A DNA stretch of 64,000 bases from Acidicapsa dinghuensis. GTDB taxonomy: Bacteria; Acidobacteriota; Terriglobia; Terriglobales; Acidobacteriaceae. How positions within the stretch are numbered: position 1 is the first letter of the stretch; every line of letters begins with the position of its first letter. Positions 35,040 to 44,900 of the stretch are shown here, piece after piece. The notes under the pieces were generated by a model that made no database searches, was not told the origin of the DNA, and saw only the letters and a program-made list of their open reading frames with translations. Position numbers and translations under genes: made by a program. The stretch covers positions 281,084 through 345,083 of the forward strand of contig NZ_JAGSYH010000007.1 in assembly GCF_025685685.1 (NCBI RefSeq), given 5' to 3'.

Positions 35040-35837
35040 TCAGCGAGGGACCTCGATCCGGATCGAAACCGGTTCTTCGCCGGCAGCGGTCCGTTCCGCG
35101 ACAAGAGCATTGACACCCGCGCGGAAACTCTCCAGTTCATCCGGAGTCATCGCCACGCCGCGTCGCTGCATCGCAGCCCGGCCCAGATAGCGCGGGGCCA
35201 GCCGAAGCCATCGCTGCCGCAGAGCATCGTTCTCCTGCACCACCGAGATCCCAACCTGATCGATGCGCGTCAGCCAGATTGCAGCTCTGCGATCCGCTGT
35301 CCAAGTCGTAAATTCGACATCGAAGTTCCTGGACTGGAGACTCCCGGACTCATTCACCGGCAACGATCCCCAGGCCCGGAAGCATTGCTCAGCAGCCTCG
35401 TCCATACCAGTCACGCCAGCACCCCACGCTGCCGGAGGAAGCAGATCGGGCAAAACGCCGCGCCGCTGCATCTGGCTTACAACACGCTCCGGCGCTTCCG
35501 ACACCCCCACGGCTACCGGCTGTTTCTTCCGCACCTCATTTTTCAGAATCCGCAGGGCCTCTTCAAGTGATGTCACCAGGAAATCAATCGCCCCATCTCG
35601 CATCGCCTGACGAAGCACCGTTGCATCACTCGAAGCTCCCAGCGACGCAGCTCCAGCAATGCTGGCCGCCGTCAACAGCCGGTTCTCAGCATGGATGTCT
35701 CCAGCGAACAGTAACCGTCCTCCCAACCCGCCATGAGGATCAAACGGCAAGGTATCGGCCAGCGCCTGATACAGACGATAGGTTTCCGCAATCGGATCGG
35801 ATCGGGTTGGCAATGCCGGAGAGTGCGAGGAAGACAT
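35040..35837 (-). CDS. Conserved hypothetical, faintly urocanase-like
   Basis: A 265-residue soluble protein. A mid-region (residues ~40-135, RLLFAGDIHAENRLLTAASIAG, then DGAIDFLVTSLEEALRILKNEV and PVAVGVSEAPERVVSQM) followed by QRRGVLPDLL resembles the Rossmann-like part of urocanase, where a similar ELVRRGxxPDLV is found. The TDQTSAHDP signature that should follow is missing, so it is not a working urocanase. The family is otherwise unknown to me. An AGAGGA box abuts the start codon. It is followed on the plus strand by engB (convergent) and lies just downstream of the pseudopilin cluster on the same strand. Confidence 0.55.
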   Translation of the reverse strand: MSSSHSPALPTRSDPIAETYRLYQALADTLPFDPHGGLGGRLLFAGDIHAENRLLTAASIAGAASLGASSDATVLRQAMRDGAIDFLVTSLEEALRILKNEVRKKQPVAVGVSEAPERVVSQMQRRGVLPDLLPPAAWGAGVTGMDEAAEQCFRAWGSLPVNESGSLQSRNFDVEFTTWTADRRAAIWLTRIDQVGISVVQENDALRQRWLRLAPRYLGRAAMQRRGVAMTPDELESFRAGVNALVAERTAAGEEPVSIRIEVPR

Positions 35838-35902
35838 TCCTCTTAGTGTAGGTCCACGACAAGCGAAGAATCGGACCGAATCATCGAAGGGCGCAGGAGC
35901 TT

Positions 35903-36304
35903 TTACCAGGTCGAATACGGCTGCCCGTCGCTGCCCGGTTGATCGTCGCCCGAATGTACATCATCGACGCCTGGCTCGGTCTGATCCACCGAATGCAGAT
36001 CGTCGCTCGTCACCGTCACCCAGGTATCCGCCGAATGCGTCATAGGATCGACCGGAATCTTGCGCAGATACCCAGCATCCACCAGATCCTGCAGCGACTG
36101 CGGAGCTTTCTGCTTATCCATCGTGTAGGAGTCGATGGCGTTGCGCATCACATGCAGATCTTCTTTCAGAACCGACTCATTCGCCGAGCGCATCGCTCCA
36201 ACGTAATTCGGAATCGCAATCGCCATCAGGATGCCGATGATCAGCATCACGACCATCAGCTCAATGAGCGTAAATCCCGATTCTGCCTGCCGCTTCGCGC
36301 GCAT
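35903..36304 (-). CDS. GspG-like pseudopilin
   Basis: A 133-residue type II secretion / type IV pilus pseudopilin. The prepilin peptidase site is SG/FTLIELMVVMLIIGIL with the invariant Glu at +5, preceded by a short basic leader. A hydrophobic N-terminal helix and the C-terminal beta region with Asp-rich loops (DDVHSGDDQPGSD), similar to the calcium-binding end of GspG, follow. It ends the secretin-pseudopilin-pseudopilin set, 9 bp after the first pseudopilin gene. No ATPase or inner-membrane platform gene is in the window. Confidence 0.85.
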   Translation of the reverse strand: MRAKRQAESGFTLIELMVVMLIIGILMAIAIPNYVGAMRSANESVLKEDLHVMRNAIDSYTMDKQKAPQSLQDLVDAGYLRKIPVDPMTHSADTWVTVTSDDLHSVDQTEPGVDDVHSGDDQPGSDGQPYSTW

Positions 36305-36313
36305 TGCTTGCCC

Positions 36314-36844
36314 TTACCAGTCCTTATATTTCGTGCCGTCCAGCGCGGTGCCTTCTGATTTGGAATACACATCGAAGACATTCTGTCCGCCCCAGCTATC
36401 GCTGTCTGCATCATCCTGCATCGACCGCATTCCCCACTCGGCTTTCCCTGTCATGGGATCAACCGGAATCCGCCGCAGAAACTTCACCTTCTTACCCTGT
36501 ATATCGACCCCGTTCACCAGTTCTTCCAGGCTTGGCGGATAATTCATGCTGTCCACCTTGGTCATGAACCCGCCTTTTACGGCCGCATCATAGTAGTGGT
36601 CGATGGCGTCGCGCATCTGCCACAGGTCGTACCGCAGCTCACGCTCGCGTTGGCGCTGTACCTGAAATCGCGCAATCGGCACCGCTACCGAAGCCAATAT
36701 ACCCAGAATCGCCGCCGTAACGATCAGCTCAACCAGCGTCAGTCCGGCTTCTCCGCGATGACGCTTACGCGGGCTGTTCACAGGCACACGCCTGCCCGGC
36801 CTCGGATCGCGTTCCGGCATCCGCCTGGTAGGCAGCAACAACAT
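36314..36844 (-). CDS. GspG-like pseudopilin with a long basic leader
   Basis: A 176-residue pseudopilin. The cleavage site is GEAGLTLVELIVTAAILGILASVAVPI with the +5 glutamate, but the leader is unusually long and basic (about 33 residues, RHRGE-rich) for a prepilin. The C-terminal part contains a GspG-type calcium-loop pattern (KVKFLRRIPVDPMTG and GGQNVFDVYS). It precedes the other pseudopilin by 9 bp and follows the secretin by 17 bp, so the three are probably one operon. Confidence 0.83.
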   Translation of the reverse strand: MLLLPTRRMPERDPRPGRRVPVNSPRKRHRGEAGLTLVELIVTAAILGILASVAVPIARFQVQRQRERELRYDLWQMRDAIDHYYDAAVKGGFMTKVDSMNYPPSLEELVNGVDIQGKKVKFLRRIPVDPMTGKAEWGMRSMQDDADSDSWGGQNVFDVYSKSEGTALDGTKYKDW

Positions 36845-36861
36845 CTCAACCGACCCCTTCT

Positions 36862-39267
36862 CTAATGTACGACGATCGTCGCCGGCTGAGCGCTCGCCTG
36901 AACCGGCTGTTGCGCAGAATTCATCGCACCCGGATGCGTTATGACCACCTGGCTCGATCCAGCCTGCTTGGCCTGGAAGGTCAGCAGAAAGACCGGTCCA
37001 GAGCCAGATTTGCCATGCGATCCCGGCGGCAGCGAGCTCACCACCGATATTGTGTGCAACGGCGTTCCCGCCACTTCCTCGTCTCGATGCACCAGCGCCG
37101 GAAGCTGTCCATTCTGGATCAGGAAATCGCCGCTGTCCACATTGACCAGGCTCAGCTTGCTGCTATCGTATTGAATCTGCAGCGGAACGGAAGCAATGTC
37201 CTTAGCCCCGGTCAACACCACCGGCACCTGGAACGTTGACCCAGCAGCGACCGGAGCCGCAGGAGCGGTCATCGAAAACGCCATGCTGCCTGGAGTTGCC
37301 GCCGCTGTGGTTGGCGTTGCAGCTGATGGGTTGGCGCCCGGTACATCCGACAAAGCGCTCTGGCGCATCTGCTGCAGTGCCGAAGAAGTCGCCGTCGCCG
37401 CCGTTTGTCCGCGTAGCGGAGCCACCGCACTCGACGGCTGTATTTCGGCGCCGCTCGGCGGGGTCGCTGCGGCAGGCTTTGCCTCCGGCGCCTGATCCAC
37501 AGGCCGCAGCGAGATTGCCTGTCCAGAGCCGGTATCGATGCTGCGCAGGTTCAGCGGTGTAATGTCAGGGCTGCGCACGACATGCGGCATCAGCACGAAG
37601 ACCACTTCGTCGTCGATATGCTCAACAGACTTGGAGCCAAAAATGTACTTCAAAATAGGCAGTTCACCCAAACCTGGAATGCCGGTGATATTCACCAGAT
37701 CCTGCTTATTCAGAATGCCGGCAAGGATGGTCGCCTCGCCCTCACGCAGCCGGATCGTCTGCTCTGAATTCTTCTGGATAAAGGTGGGCTCCGACACACC
37801 GCTGATCGTCACCGCCGGGCCTTCCGACATGTCCTCGACCTTCAGTTTCAACGTCACATCGTGGTCATAGTGCACCGTCGGGGTCATCTCGATGTTCACG
37901 CCAATGTCCTGATACTGGAACTGTGTATTGACCAGCGAGCTGGTAATCGCGGTCGTTGCGCCTGTCTGGTAGGAGCCAGTCGCGAACGGAACTTTCGAAC
38001 CAATCTTTAGTGTCGCCTTCTGCCCGTCCAGCGCGCGGATGCGCGGGTTCTGCAGAATCTTGCTGTCCGAATCCGTCAGCAGCAGATTTGCCGTCGCCGC
38101 GCTGACCGTCACGGCAAAATTGTTCGCATTCAGATTCGCCAGGTTGTTCAGCGTCAGGTTCGTCGTACTTGTCGTGCCGTCCGTCGTCGTTGTGGTCGTG
38201 CTCGTCGAGCTCGTCGGCGGCTGCAGCGCAAAACTGATGCTTCCCGGCCAGCTCAGGCCGATATTGCGCAACTTGTCCTTGTCCACTTCCATGATGGCGA
38301 CGTCCACCACCACTTCAGGCCGCGCCTTGTCGAGATCATTGATGATCTTCTGCGCCAACGTCAGTTCGTCCGGCGTGCCGCGCATCACGATCGCGTTCTG
38401 ACTTGGCACGCCATAGGCATGCGCATTGGCCATCACGTTGCGCAGCGCCTGCACCACGTCGTTCAGGTCGTTCTGCTGCCAGGCATTGGAGAGATAGAAG
38501 GTCTGGACCGCCTGCTCATCCAGCTCCGTATGCTTCGTTCGCGAGTTGGCAGCGACAAAGATGGTGTTATCCGTTACCGGGCGCCAGAAGGTATTCGACT
38601 CGATGCTGACAATCCGCAGCGCATCCATCAGCGTCACATTCAGCAGATCGACCTGAATCGCCTTGCCGTTGTAATCCGAATCGAACAGCACATTGATTCC
38701 GGCGGCCTTGCCGATCGCCTGATAAACGACCTTGGAATCCGCCGTCATGTGCAGTGTCAAAAAAGGCTCTTTGGAAACTGACTTCAGTATGGAAGGAGCA
38801 CCGGAATCCTCGATATCCCGGAGCGAAGCATCGCTGAGGCTTGTCTCATGCGGCAATGGAGTGCCGTTTTCCTTCGAGCGAATCTTCGCGATCTCCTGCA
38901 GCGCAGCCTCGTTGCCCGGATCGATTTCCGTTGCACGCATGAATTGGGCAAGCGCTCCCGGCATGTCGCCCTGGCTCTCCAACTGCTGCCCGCGGGTTAC
39001 GTGGTTTGAGGATGTCGTCTGCCGCAGCCGGTAGAACGCCGTGCGCATGCGCAGATCGCTCGGAGCCTTCGCATATGCCTTCTTATAGGCTTCGTACGCA
39101 GCGTCGTAATCTTCTCGGTCTTCGGCCTTCTGTCCGATCTTGAACAGCTTCGCTGCAGAGTCAGCCGCAAACGCGGGCACAGAAAAGCCATTGCAGACGA
39201 GCAAAGCCATCAGCGAAGCAGCAATTACGGTTCTGCAACCTTGAATCAGAAGTGCGAAGCGGCTCAT
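36862..39267 (-). CDS. Secretin with a C-terminal cohesin domain
   Basis: An 801-residue outer-membrane secretin (GspD/PilQ type). After a signal peptide come TPR-like helices (residues ~35-130), N-domain-like segments (KAIQVDLLNVTLMDALRIV; TFYLSNAWQQNDLNDVVQAL), and the secretin pore (~330-560, KATLKIGSKVPF, RLREGEATILAGILN, IPGLGELPILKYIFGS). A Thr/Ser/Ala-Pro linker (~575-680) then leads to a cohesin-like domain at the end (FQVPVVLTGAKDIASVPLQI, FLLTFQAKQAGSSQVVI). ATG 39267 is used for GGAG at five bases. Two pseudopilins follow. Cohesin domains bind dockerins or related partners in other systems; that role is inference here. Confidence 0.87.
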   Translation of the reverse strand: MSRFALLIQGCRTVIAASLMALLVCNGFSVPAFAADSAAKLFKIGQKAEDREDYDAAYEAYKKAYAKAPSDLRMRTAFYRLRQTTSSNHVTRGQQLESQGDMPGALAQFMRATEIDPGNEAALQEIAKIRSKENGTPLPHETSLSDASLRDIEDSGAPSILKSVSKEPFLTLHMTADSKVVYQAIGKAAGINVLFDSDYNGKAIQVDLLNVTLMDALRIVSIESNTFWRPVTDNTIFVAANSRTKHTELDEQAVQTFYLSNAWQQNDLNDVVQALRNVMANAHAYGVPSQNAIVMRGTPDELTLAQKIINDLDKARPEVVVDVAIMEVDKDKLRNIGLSWPGSISFALQPPTSSTSTTTTTTDGTTSTTNLTLNNLANLNANNFAVTVSAATANLLLTDSDSKILQNPRIRALDGQKATLKIGSKVPFATGSYQTGATTAITSSLVNTQFQYQDIGVNIEMTPTVHYDHDVTLKLKVEDMSEGPAVTISGVSEPTFIQKNSEQTIRLREGEATILAGILNKQDLVNITGIPGLGELPILKYIFGSKSVEHIDDEVVFVLMPHVVRSPDITPLNLRSIDTGSGQAISLRPVDQAPEAKPAAATPPSGAEIQPSSAVAPLRGQTAATATSSALQQMRQSALSDVPGANPSAATPTTAAATPGSMAFSMTAPAAPVAAGSTFQVPVVLTGAKDIASVPLQIQYDSSKLSLVNVDSGDFLIQNGQLPALVHRDEEVAGTPLHTISVVSSLPPGSHGKSGSGPVFLLTFQAKQAGSSQVVITHPGAMNSAQQPVQASAQPATIVVH

Positions 39268-39613
39268 CAAACTCCCATGCAGCGGTTTGGAAGCTCGCCG
39301 CAGTCGACGGCTTCTACAACGGTTTCCATTCCCTGGCTGGACTATACCGCCTGAATGGTCTTTTAAGTCGCTGGCAACTGCCTCAATCTTGCCGCAGACC
39401 TCGTTCCGGAACCAATGACCGGAATGGGCCATGGCTGAGATCAAGCCTTTTGCCTGGACACATCGTCCGCGCCATAGGGGGAAAATGAGCGCGCTATTCC
39501 AGCGTTGCCTCATTCTAGCAAAGCCCCTCGCACTCCGCCGTTAACTTTGAATCGGCTTTTGCTCCGATGCTACGATAGAGTTTCAAGGCACTAAGTACAA
39601 GGAAATCTTTACC
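39268..39613. other. Divergent region between the secretin and smpB
   Basis: About 346 bp with no gene. Promoters for both directions must lie here. On the plus strand TTGAAT (39547-39552) and TACGAT (39571-39576), 18 bases apart, make a likely smpB promoter, ending 37 bp before its ATG. The minus-strand frame of the secretin stays open upstream to 39513 but this stretch is not conserved-looking. Confidence 0.5.
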
Positions 39614-40162
39614 ATGCCGCGCCAATCCAGTCACGTGATAACCCCCGCGGCCAAACCGGCGGCAAAAGCCACCAAACCCCGCGACCCCGTCGCCGCCGGC
39701 GAACGCGATGCCGCCTACAACCGAAGCGCAGGCTTCAACTACTTTCTCTCCGACAAGGTGGAGGCAGGCGTCGCCCTGCGCGGCACCGAAGTCAAGTCCA
39801 TCCGCGAAGGCCAGGCCAACCTCAAGGACGCCTACGGCCTCATCAAGGACGGAGAAGCCTTTCTGCTCAATGTCCATATCGGTCCCTACTCCCACGGAAA
39901 CAGCGCTAACCACGACGCACTCCGTACCCGTAAGCTACTGCTTCACAAGGAAGAAGTCCGTAAGCTACAGACCAAGACGCAGATCAAAGGCAATACGCTC
40001 ATCCCGGTTCGACTTTATTTCCGCAAAGGCCGCGTCAAATGTGAACTGGCCGTAGCCAAAGGCAAGCAGGAGTGGGACAAGCGCGAAACCGAAAAACGCC
40101 GCGAAGCTGACCGCGAATCCCGCGCCGCCATCAACGCCAGCAAATACAAGATGGGCCGCTGA
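39614..40162 (+). CDS. smpB: SsrA (tmRNA)-binding protein
   Basis: A 182-residue SmpB, the partner of tmRNA in rescue of stalled ribosomes. The core starts after an unusually long N-terminal extension of about 35 residues rich in Ala/Lys/Pro. Conserved blocks are AGVALRGTEVKSIREGQANLKDAYGLIKDGEAFLLN, HIGPYSHGNSANHD, RTRKLLLHKEEVRKL and the basic C-terminal tail KGRVKCELAVAKGKQEWDKRE. The extra N-terminus is the one odd point. No ssrA gene was recognised in the window. Confidence 0.95.
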   Translation: MPRQSSHVITPAAKPAAKATKPRDPVAAGERDAAYNRSAGFNYFLSDKVEAGVALRGTEVKSIREGQANLKDAYGLIKDGEAFLLNVHIGPYSHGNSANHDALRTRKLLLHKEEVRKLQTKTQIKGNTLIPVRLYFRKGRVKCELAVAKGKQEWDKRETEKRREADRESRAAINASKYKMGR

Positions 40163-40234
40163 CAGTTCGGCTTTTCAATACCCGCCAATTTGCCTGCCGC
40201 AATCCAGCCATTCAGCGTTTCGCCCGAAATCAGC

Positions 40235-40269
40235 GTTGTCATCCTGAGCAAAGCGAAGGATCTGCTTTT
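40235..40269 (+). repeat. Dispersed intergenic repeat, copy 2 (best copy)
   Basis: GTTGTCATCCTGAGCAAAGC followed by GAAGGATCTGCTTTT between smpB and pepA. This copy is the clearest version of a short element also found at 17558-17585, 50711-50738 and, degraded, at 48698-48727. Confidence 0.7.
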
Positions 40270-40325
40270 CATCTGCACTCCCCGTTTCCCCGGCCCCTGT
40301 TCCCGGCTTCCCGGTCTCTGAAATA

Positions 40326-41885
40326 ATGAGTGCCATGAAAACGCAACTGAGCACTGCGAACCTCTCCGGAATCGAAACCGAGCTGCTGGCCGTCCTCACC
40401 GCAGATACCCAGACTGCCACACAGGCCGCCAAAGGATCCGACGCCAAGCCCGAGCTGACCCTCCTCACCAGCGATGCCGCCGTAAAATCCGCCGCTGCCG
40501 CCGCGCTCGGCTCCGGTGAATTCAAAGCCGGTCCCAACGAAACCATCCTGCTCCACGCTCCCGCGGGACTCGCCGCCAAGCGCCTGCTCCTCGTCGGCAC
40601 AGGCAAGCTCTCCAAGGCTACGGCCCACTCCGTCCGCAGCGCCGCAGGCACCGCCATCCGCTTCTCCAAGCCGCGTACCATCCGCGACGTGGTCTTCGCT
40701 CTCCCCGAAGCAGCCGAGCTTCTACCCGGCCCATGCGCGCGCGCAGCTACTGAAGGCGCACTCCTCGCCGACTACGACCCGGACACCTACCGCTCCGACC
40801 GCAAAGACCAGAGCGTCTACAACTTCATCCTCGCCGCTCCCGCTTCTGACAAAGCCGCCATCGAAGCCGGTTATAACGAAGGCATCATCGTAGCCGAGAG
40901 CCAGAACTTCGCCCGCGAGCTGGTCAACGAGCCCGGCAACAAGCTCACCCCAACCATCCTTGGCCAGCGCGCCGCAGCCATGGCCAAGAGCCACGGCCTC
41001 AAATCCGAGGTCTACTCCACCGACAAGCTCCACGAGTTGAAGATGGGCGCATTCTGGTCCGTCTCGCAGGGATCGGAAGAACCACCAGCCCTCATCGTCC
41101 TCACCTACGAACCCGAAGGCTACGACGCCAAGACTTACTCCGGCCCCGTCCTCGGACTCGTCGGTAAAGGCATCACCTTTGACACAGGCGGCATCTCCAT
41201 CAAGCCCGCCGACAAAATGGAACTGATGAAGTACGACATGGCAGGCTCAGCCGCAATGCTAGGAGCCATGGCCGCCATCGCCCGTATCAAGCCCAACGTC
41301 AAGGTCATCAGCGTTGTCTGCTCGGCAGAAAACATGCCCGACGGCAAAGCCCAGAAGCCCGGCGATGTCCAGATCGCCATGCCCTTCAAAGATGGCGAGC
41401 CTGGCAAATCCATCGAGATCATCAACACCGACGCCGAGGGCCGCCTGGTCCTCGCCGATGGCCTTACCTACGCACGCCAGCTCGGCTGCACGCACTTGAT
41501 TGATGCCGCTACCCTCACCGGAGCCTGCGTCGTCGCCCTCGGCCCTGTCAACGCAGGCGGATTCTCCAACGATGACGAAACCTTCGGCAAGCTCCAGAAG
41601 GCGCTCGAAATCTCAGGAGAAAAAATCTGGCGCCTCCCGCTCGGCGACGAGTACTACGACCAGATCAAGTCCGACATCGCCGATATCAAAAACACCGGCG
41701 GACGCTGGGGCGGAGCCATCACCGCCGCCGAGTTCCTCCACGTCTTCGCCGCCGACACCCCCTGGATCCACCTCGACATCGCCGGCATGGCCTGGTACGA
41801 AGACACCAAGCCCTTCATCGCCAAAGGCCCAAGCGGCTTCGGCGTCCGCAGCATCCTAGAGTGGGTCCGCAGCTACGAACAGTAG
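40326..41885 (+). CDS. pepA: Leucyl aminopeptidase (M17, cytosol aminopeptidase)
   Basis: A 519-residue M17 aminopeptidase that removes N-terminal residues from peptides. The N-terminal regulatory domain runs to about residue 190. The catalytic domain has the metal motifs KGITFDTGGISIKP, MKYDMAGSAAMLGAM and the family signature NTDAEGRLVLADGLTYA, with the closing DIAGMAWYE. ATG 40326 is used; ATG 40335 is in frame. The long perfect hairpin after the stop ends the transcript. The catalytic part is co-linear with E. coli PepA, which also binds DNA, but that second role is not implied here. Confidence 0.95.
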   Translation: MSAMKTQLSTANLSGIETELLAVLTADTQTATQAAKGSDAKPELTLLTSDAAVKSAAAAALGSGEFKAGPNETILLHAPAGLAAKRLLLVGTGKLSKATAHSVRSAAGTAIRFSKPRTIRDVVFALPEAAELLPGPCARAATEGALLADYDPDTYRSDRKDQSVYNFILAAPASDKAAIEAGYNEGIIVAESQNFARELVNEPGNKLTPTILGQRAAAMAKSHGLKSEVYSTDKLHELKMGAFWSVSQGSEEPPALIVLTYEPEGYDAKTYSGPVLGLVGKGITFDTGGISIKPADKMELMKYDMAGSAAMLGAMAAIARIKPNVKVISVVCSAENMPDGKAQKPGDVQIAMPFKDGEPGKSIEIINTDAEGRLVLADGLTYARQLGCTHLIDAATLTGACVVALGPVNAGGFSNDDETFGKLQKALEISGEKIWRLPLGDEYYDQIKSDIADIKNTGGRWGGAITAAEFLHVFAADTPWIHLDIAGMAWYEDTKPFIAKGPSGFGVRSILEWVRSYEQ

Positions 41886-41917
41886 TTGCCTCAATACACT
41901 CAAAATCCCACAACGTG

Positions 41918-41963
41918 ACAGAACAAGGGCGGCAAGATCCATCTTGCCGCCCTTGTTCTGTCG
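41918..41963. terminator. Long perfect hairpin between pepA and the S53 gene
   Basis: Arms GACAGAACAAGGGCGGCAAG and CTTGCCGCCCTTGTTCTGTC pair perfectly, and the two inner bases AT/AT extend the stem to 21-22 bp with a two- to four-base loop (41918-41963). It lies 32 bp after the pepA stop and 22 bp beyond the S53 stop on the opposite strand. As these genes converge it may stop both transcripts. The missing T-run is the one gap for a textbook terminator on the plus strand. Confidence 0.8.
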
Positions 41964-41984
41964 TATCGTGTTTTACCGCAGTCG

Positions 41985-44900
41985 CTATCGAAGCTGCCAG
42001 CCTCGCCTCTCGTCACCTGGCTGCAAGGTGATTGCAAGCACGAAAGAGTCGCTCGTCTGATCGGTGTTCGTCAGCGTAACGCTCTCTATTTTCCGGTGAG
42101 GATCGAGAGCATAAGTGTAAGCGTAGAGATTGCAGCTCGCACCGCTCAGCGTTCCGTCACTGTTGATGCGTTCAATGCCGCCAACCGCAACGCTCTCGTT
42201 CGCATTCGCACCATAAGAACACCAGTCGCTGAAGGTTTGGTTAAAGGTTTCGCTTGGACCATTAACGTAGTGAACCGTAACTGTTCCCGTATGGCTTCCG
42301 TTAGCACCCGTTCCTAATAGCGTCATAGTCTCATACGGCTGCTGCTTATCGAATGGAATGTGCACAGTCGTACCTGGGCTCGCTCCGAGATCGATCTCGT
42401 TAAGCAAGCAGGCAGTCGTGCAATCGACAGTATTTACCGGTCCAAATTCAAACTGTATGCCTTTCTCCGTAAGAGACGGAATCGTGTTTGTCGAGAGGCC
42501 TAGTTGCTGCGAGGAATAGGCATCAGCGCAGCCATCCGGAAGCGTGCAGCCGTCACCGCCTCCATCCATGCCGCCAGTGGCCGGGAAGGTCACGCCGTTG
42601 CTATAGACACCTGCAAGGTTGAACTTGCGTGAGAGATCCAGCCGCGCCTGATCCTTGAGACTCGTGGTCGTCAGAGTGGCCGCAAGCACCACAACGTTCG
42701 GATCATCCGGCAGCGTAAAGCTCTTTACAGCTTTGTGGCTATCCAGAACAAAGACGTAGCCATACAGGTTGAATGGTCGGTTGTCTTTTGTGCCATCTGC
42801 GAGATTTCGATACGGCATCACCACGGCAAACGACTCGTTGGTATTGAATGAGGGAGAGAACCAGTCGCTGAAGCTCTGAGTAAACTCCGCAGTCGTGCCA
42901 TCCATGTAGGTAACAGTAATGGCTTGTGCCGCCTGATTCCCGTCGAAGCCAGTGCCAAGCAATTGCAACGTCGAGAAGTTTCCCGCAGGCGTATTGATCG
43001 TCTGTCCCGTGGTCCCCACAGCATCGGGCTTATCCGAGGGTCCGAAGTGGAATTGCACGCCATTCAAAACACGATCGCGCGTGAGCACGTTTGCCGAATA
43101 CGCGCTGCCTCCTCCGTCAAGCCCGCCGGTAGTGATGGTAGTGCCATCTTTGTAAATCGCGTTCAGGTTATACGCAGATGACAGATCGATCGGTCTTCCA
43201 GAGCCATTGGTACCGATGCCCGCGCTTACCGTCAACGTAACGGAGGAAGCGCTCTGCACAATGTCCCCCGATGTTCCGGTCAGAGTGAGTGGAACAGCCG
43301 GCCCTGTCGGCGTAGTGGCGCGAGCTGCAAGTTCGAGCGTGCTTGTCGATGCACTCTTGTCACGATGCAGCAACGCGCTCACACCGCTCGGCAGTCCCGT
43401 TACAGGCGAGAATGTCACCTTGCCGTCAAAGCCGTTCTGCCCCGCAACGCTCAGCGTCGCATTTGCTGTTCCATCCTGGTTGATATAAATAGCGCTTGGA
43501 GATGCCGAAAGAGAGAAGGTTGGCAGCGCCAACTTCACATAAGCGGGTTGCGTTGCAACTCCATCCGCGCTCGTTCCAGTGACAACAAGCACAAGGTCTC
43601 CACCCGGCCCGGAACCCGTAAGCGAAACAGTCAGAATCGAACTCTGCGAACCGGAGATCGCAGTGGGACTTAGCGTAGCTGTCACACCCGAGGGAGCTCC
43701 CAATATATTCGCGGTCAAATTCACTGTTCCATTGAAGCCGTTCCCGGAAGTGAGCTGGATCGTTCCCGTTGCTCCCGTAGCACCCGGCGCAACCGTCAAG
43801 GTCGATGGCGTTGCCGAGAGCGCAAAGTAAGGAGCAGTTGATGCAGGGGTGAGCATGTTGATGAGCGTCTGCCCGTTCGGACTTCCCCAGCCCGTGACAA
43901 GGTCATAACCCGTCACTGCGAAATACTCCTGCCCTAGCCCGTTGTCATTGCTTCCACTGCTAATGTCGTGGAATTGACTGTCGTAGCTTGCGCTTGTACC
44001 GATTCCGTAAACGGTCGGGTTGAGGAAACCCACAGGAGGTGCGTTCTTGTTGGCCGCCTGCTCATTGACCAACGCCATGAATCCAGCCCAGCGCGGCGTA
44101 GAGAGACTGGTTCCTCCAATTCCCCCTTGGCATGTGCCGCCGGCACACCACCAGTTGTCGCAATCCGCCTCAGCGGCGATATCAGGAATATTCCGCAAAG
44201 TCTTCGAAGCTTGGTTCGTGGAGTTCACCGCTCCCGGAAGCTGTTGATAAGCAGGAAGACTGAACCCGTTCGTGCTGTATCCGCCGCTGCTTCCGCCCGT
44301 CGGATTGGCGCAAGCGAGTACAGGATTTGTTCCGCCCCAGGAGATTTCAGACTGCCACGAACCACCCGATCCATTGGTCGTGATATGCGTGCCTCCAACG
44401 GCAGTGATGTACGGATCATCCGCGGGATAAAAGACCGGGTTGCAATTGCCGGTGCAGCCGGGCAACGAATAGGCCCCACTATCACCACTGGCAACGAAGA
44501 GATTTTGTCCCTGCGCGGCGAACTCCATGAAGATGGGCTCATCCGATGCCGGATCAGCCGGGAGCCAGCCCACCGAGGCGCTGAGCTGCTTGGCAACATT
44601 CTCGGTCGCCATTTGCGTGAACGTGTCGACGTCATTGGACGCCTCATATTCAATGACCGCATTCGCGCCCGGGGCCATGGAGAGCGACTGCACAATATCG
44701 GCAACCGGTTCACCGTCGTTGCAGGATCCGCACGAAGTGTCATATCCATCAATCGACTCCGTAATCACAGTGCCCGAATTGAAAGGCTGACCGATGGAAC
44801 TGTAATAGTTCTCAACATCGCTCAGATTAAAGTTCAAGCCAAAGATTCCAATAGATTGACCGGCGCCGGTGAGTGCGGTTCCTCCGTAATAGGCCGCCCT

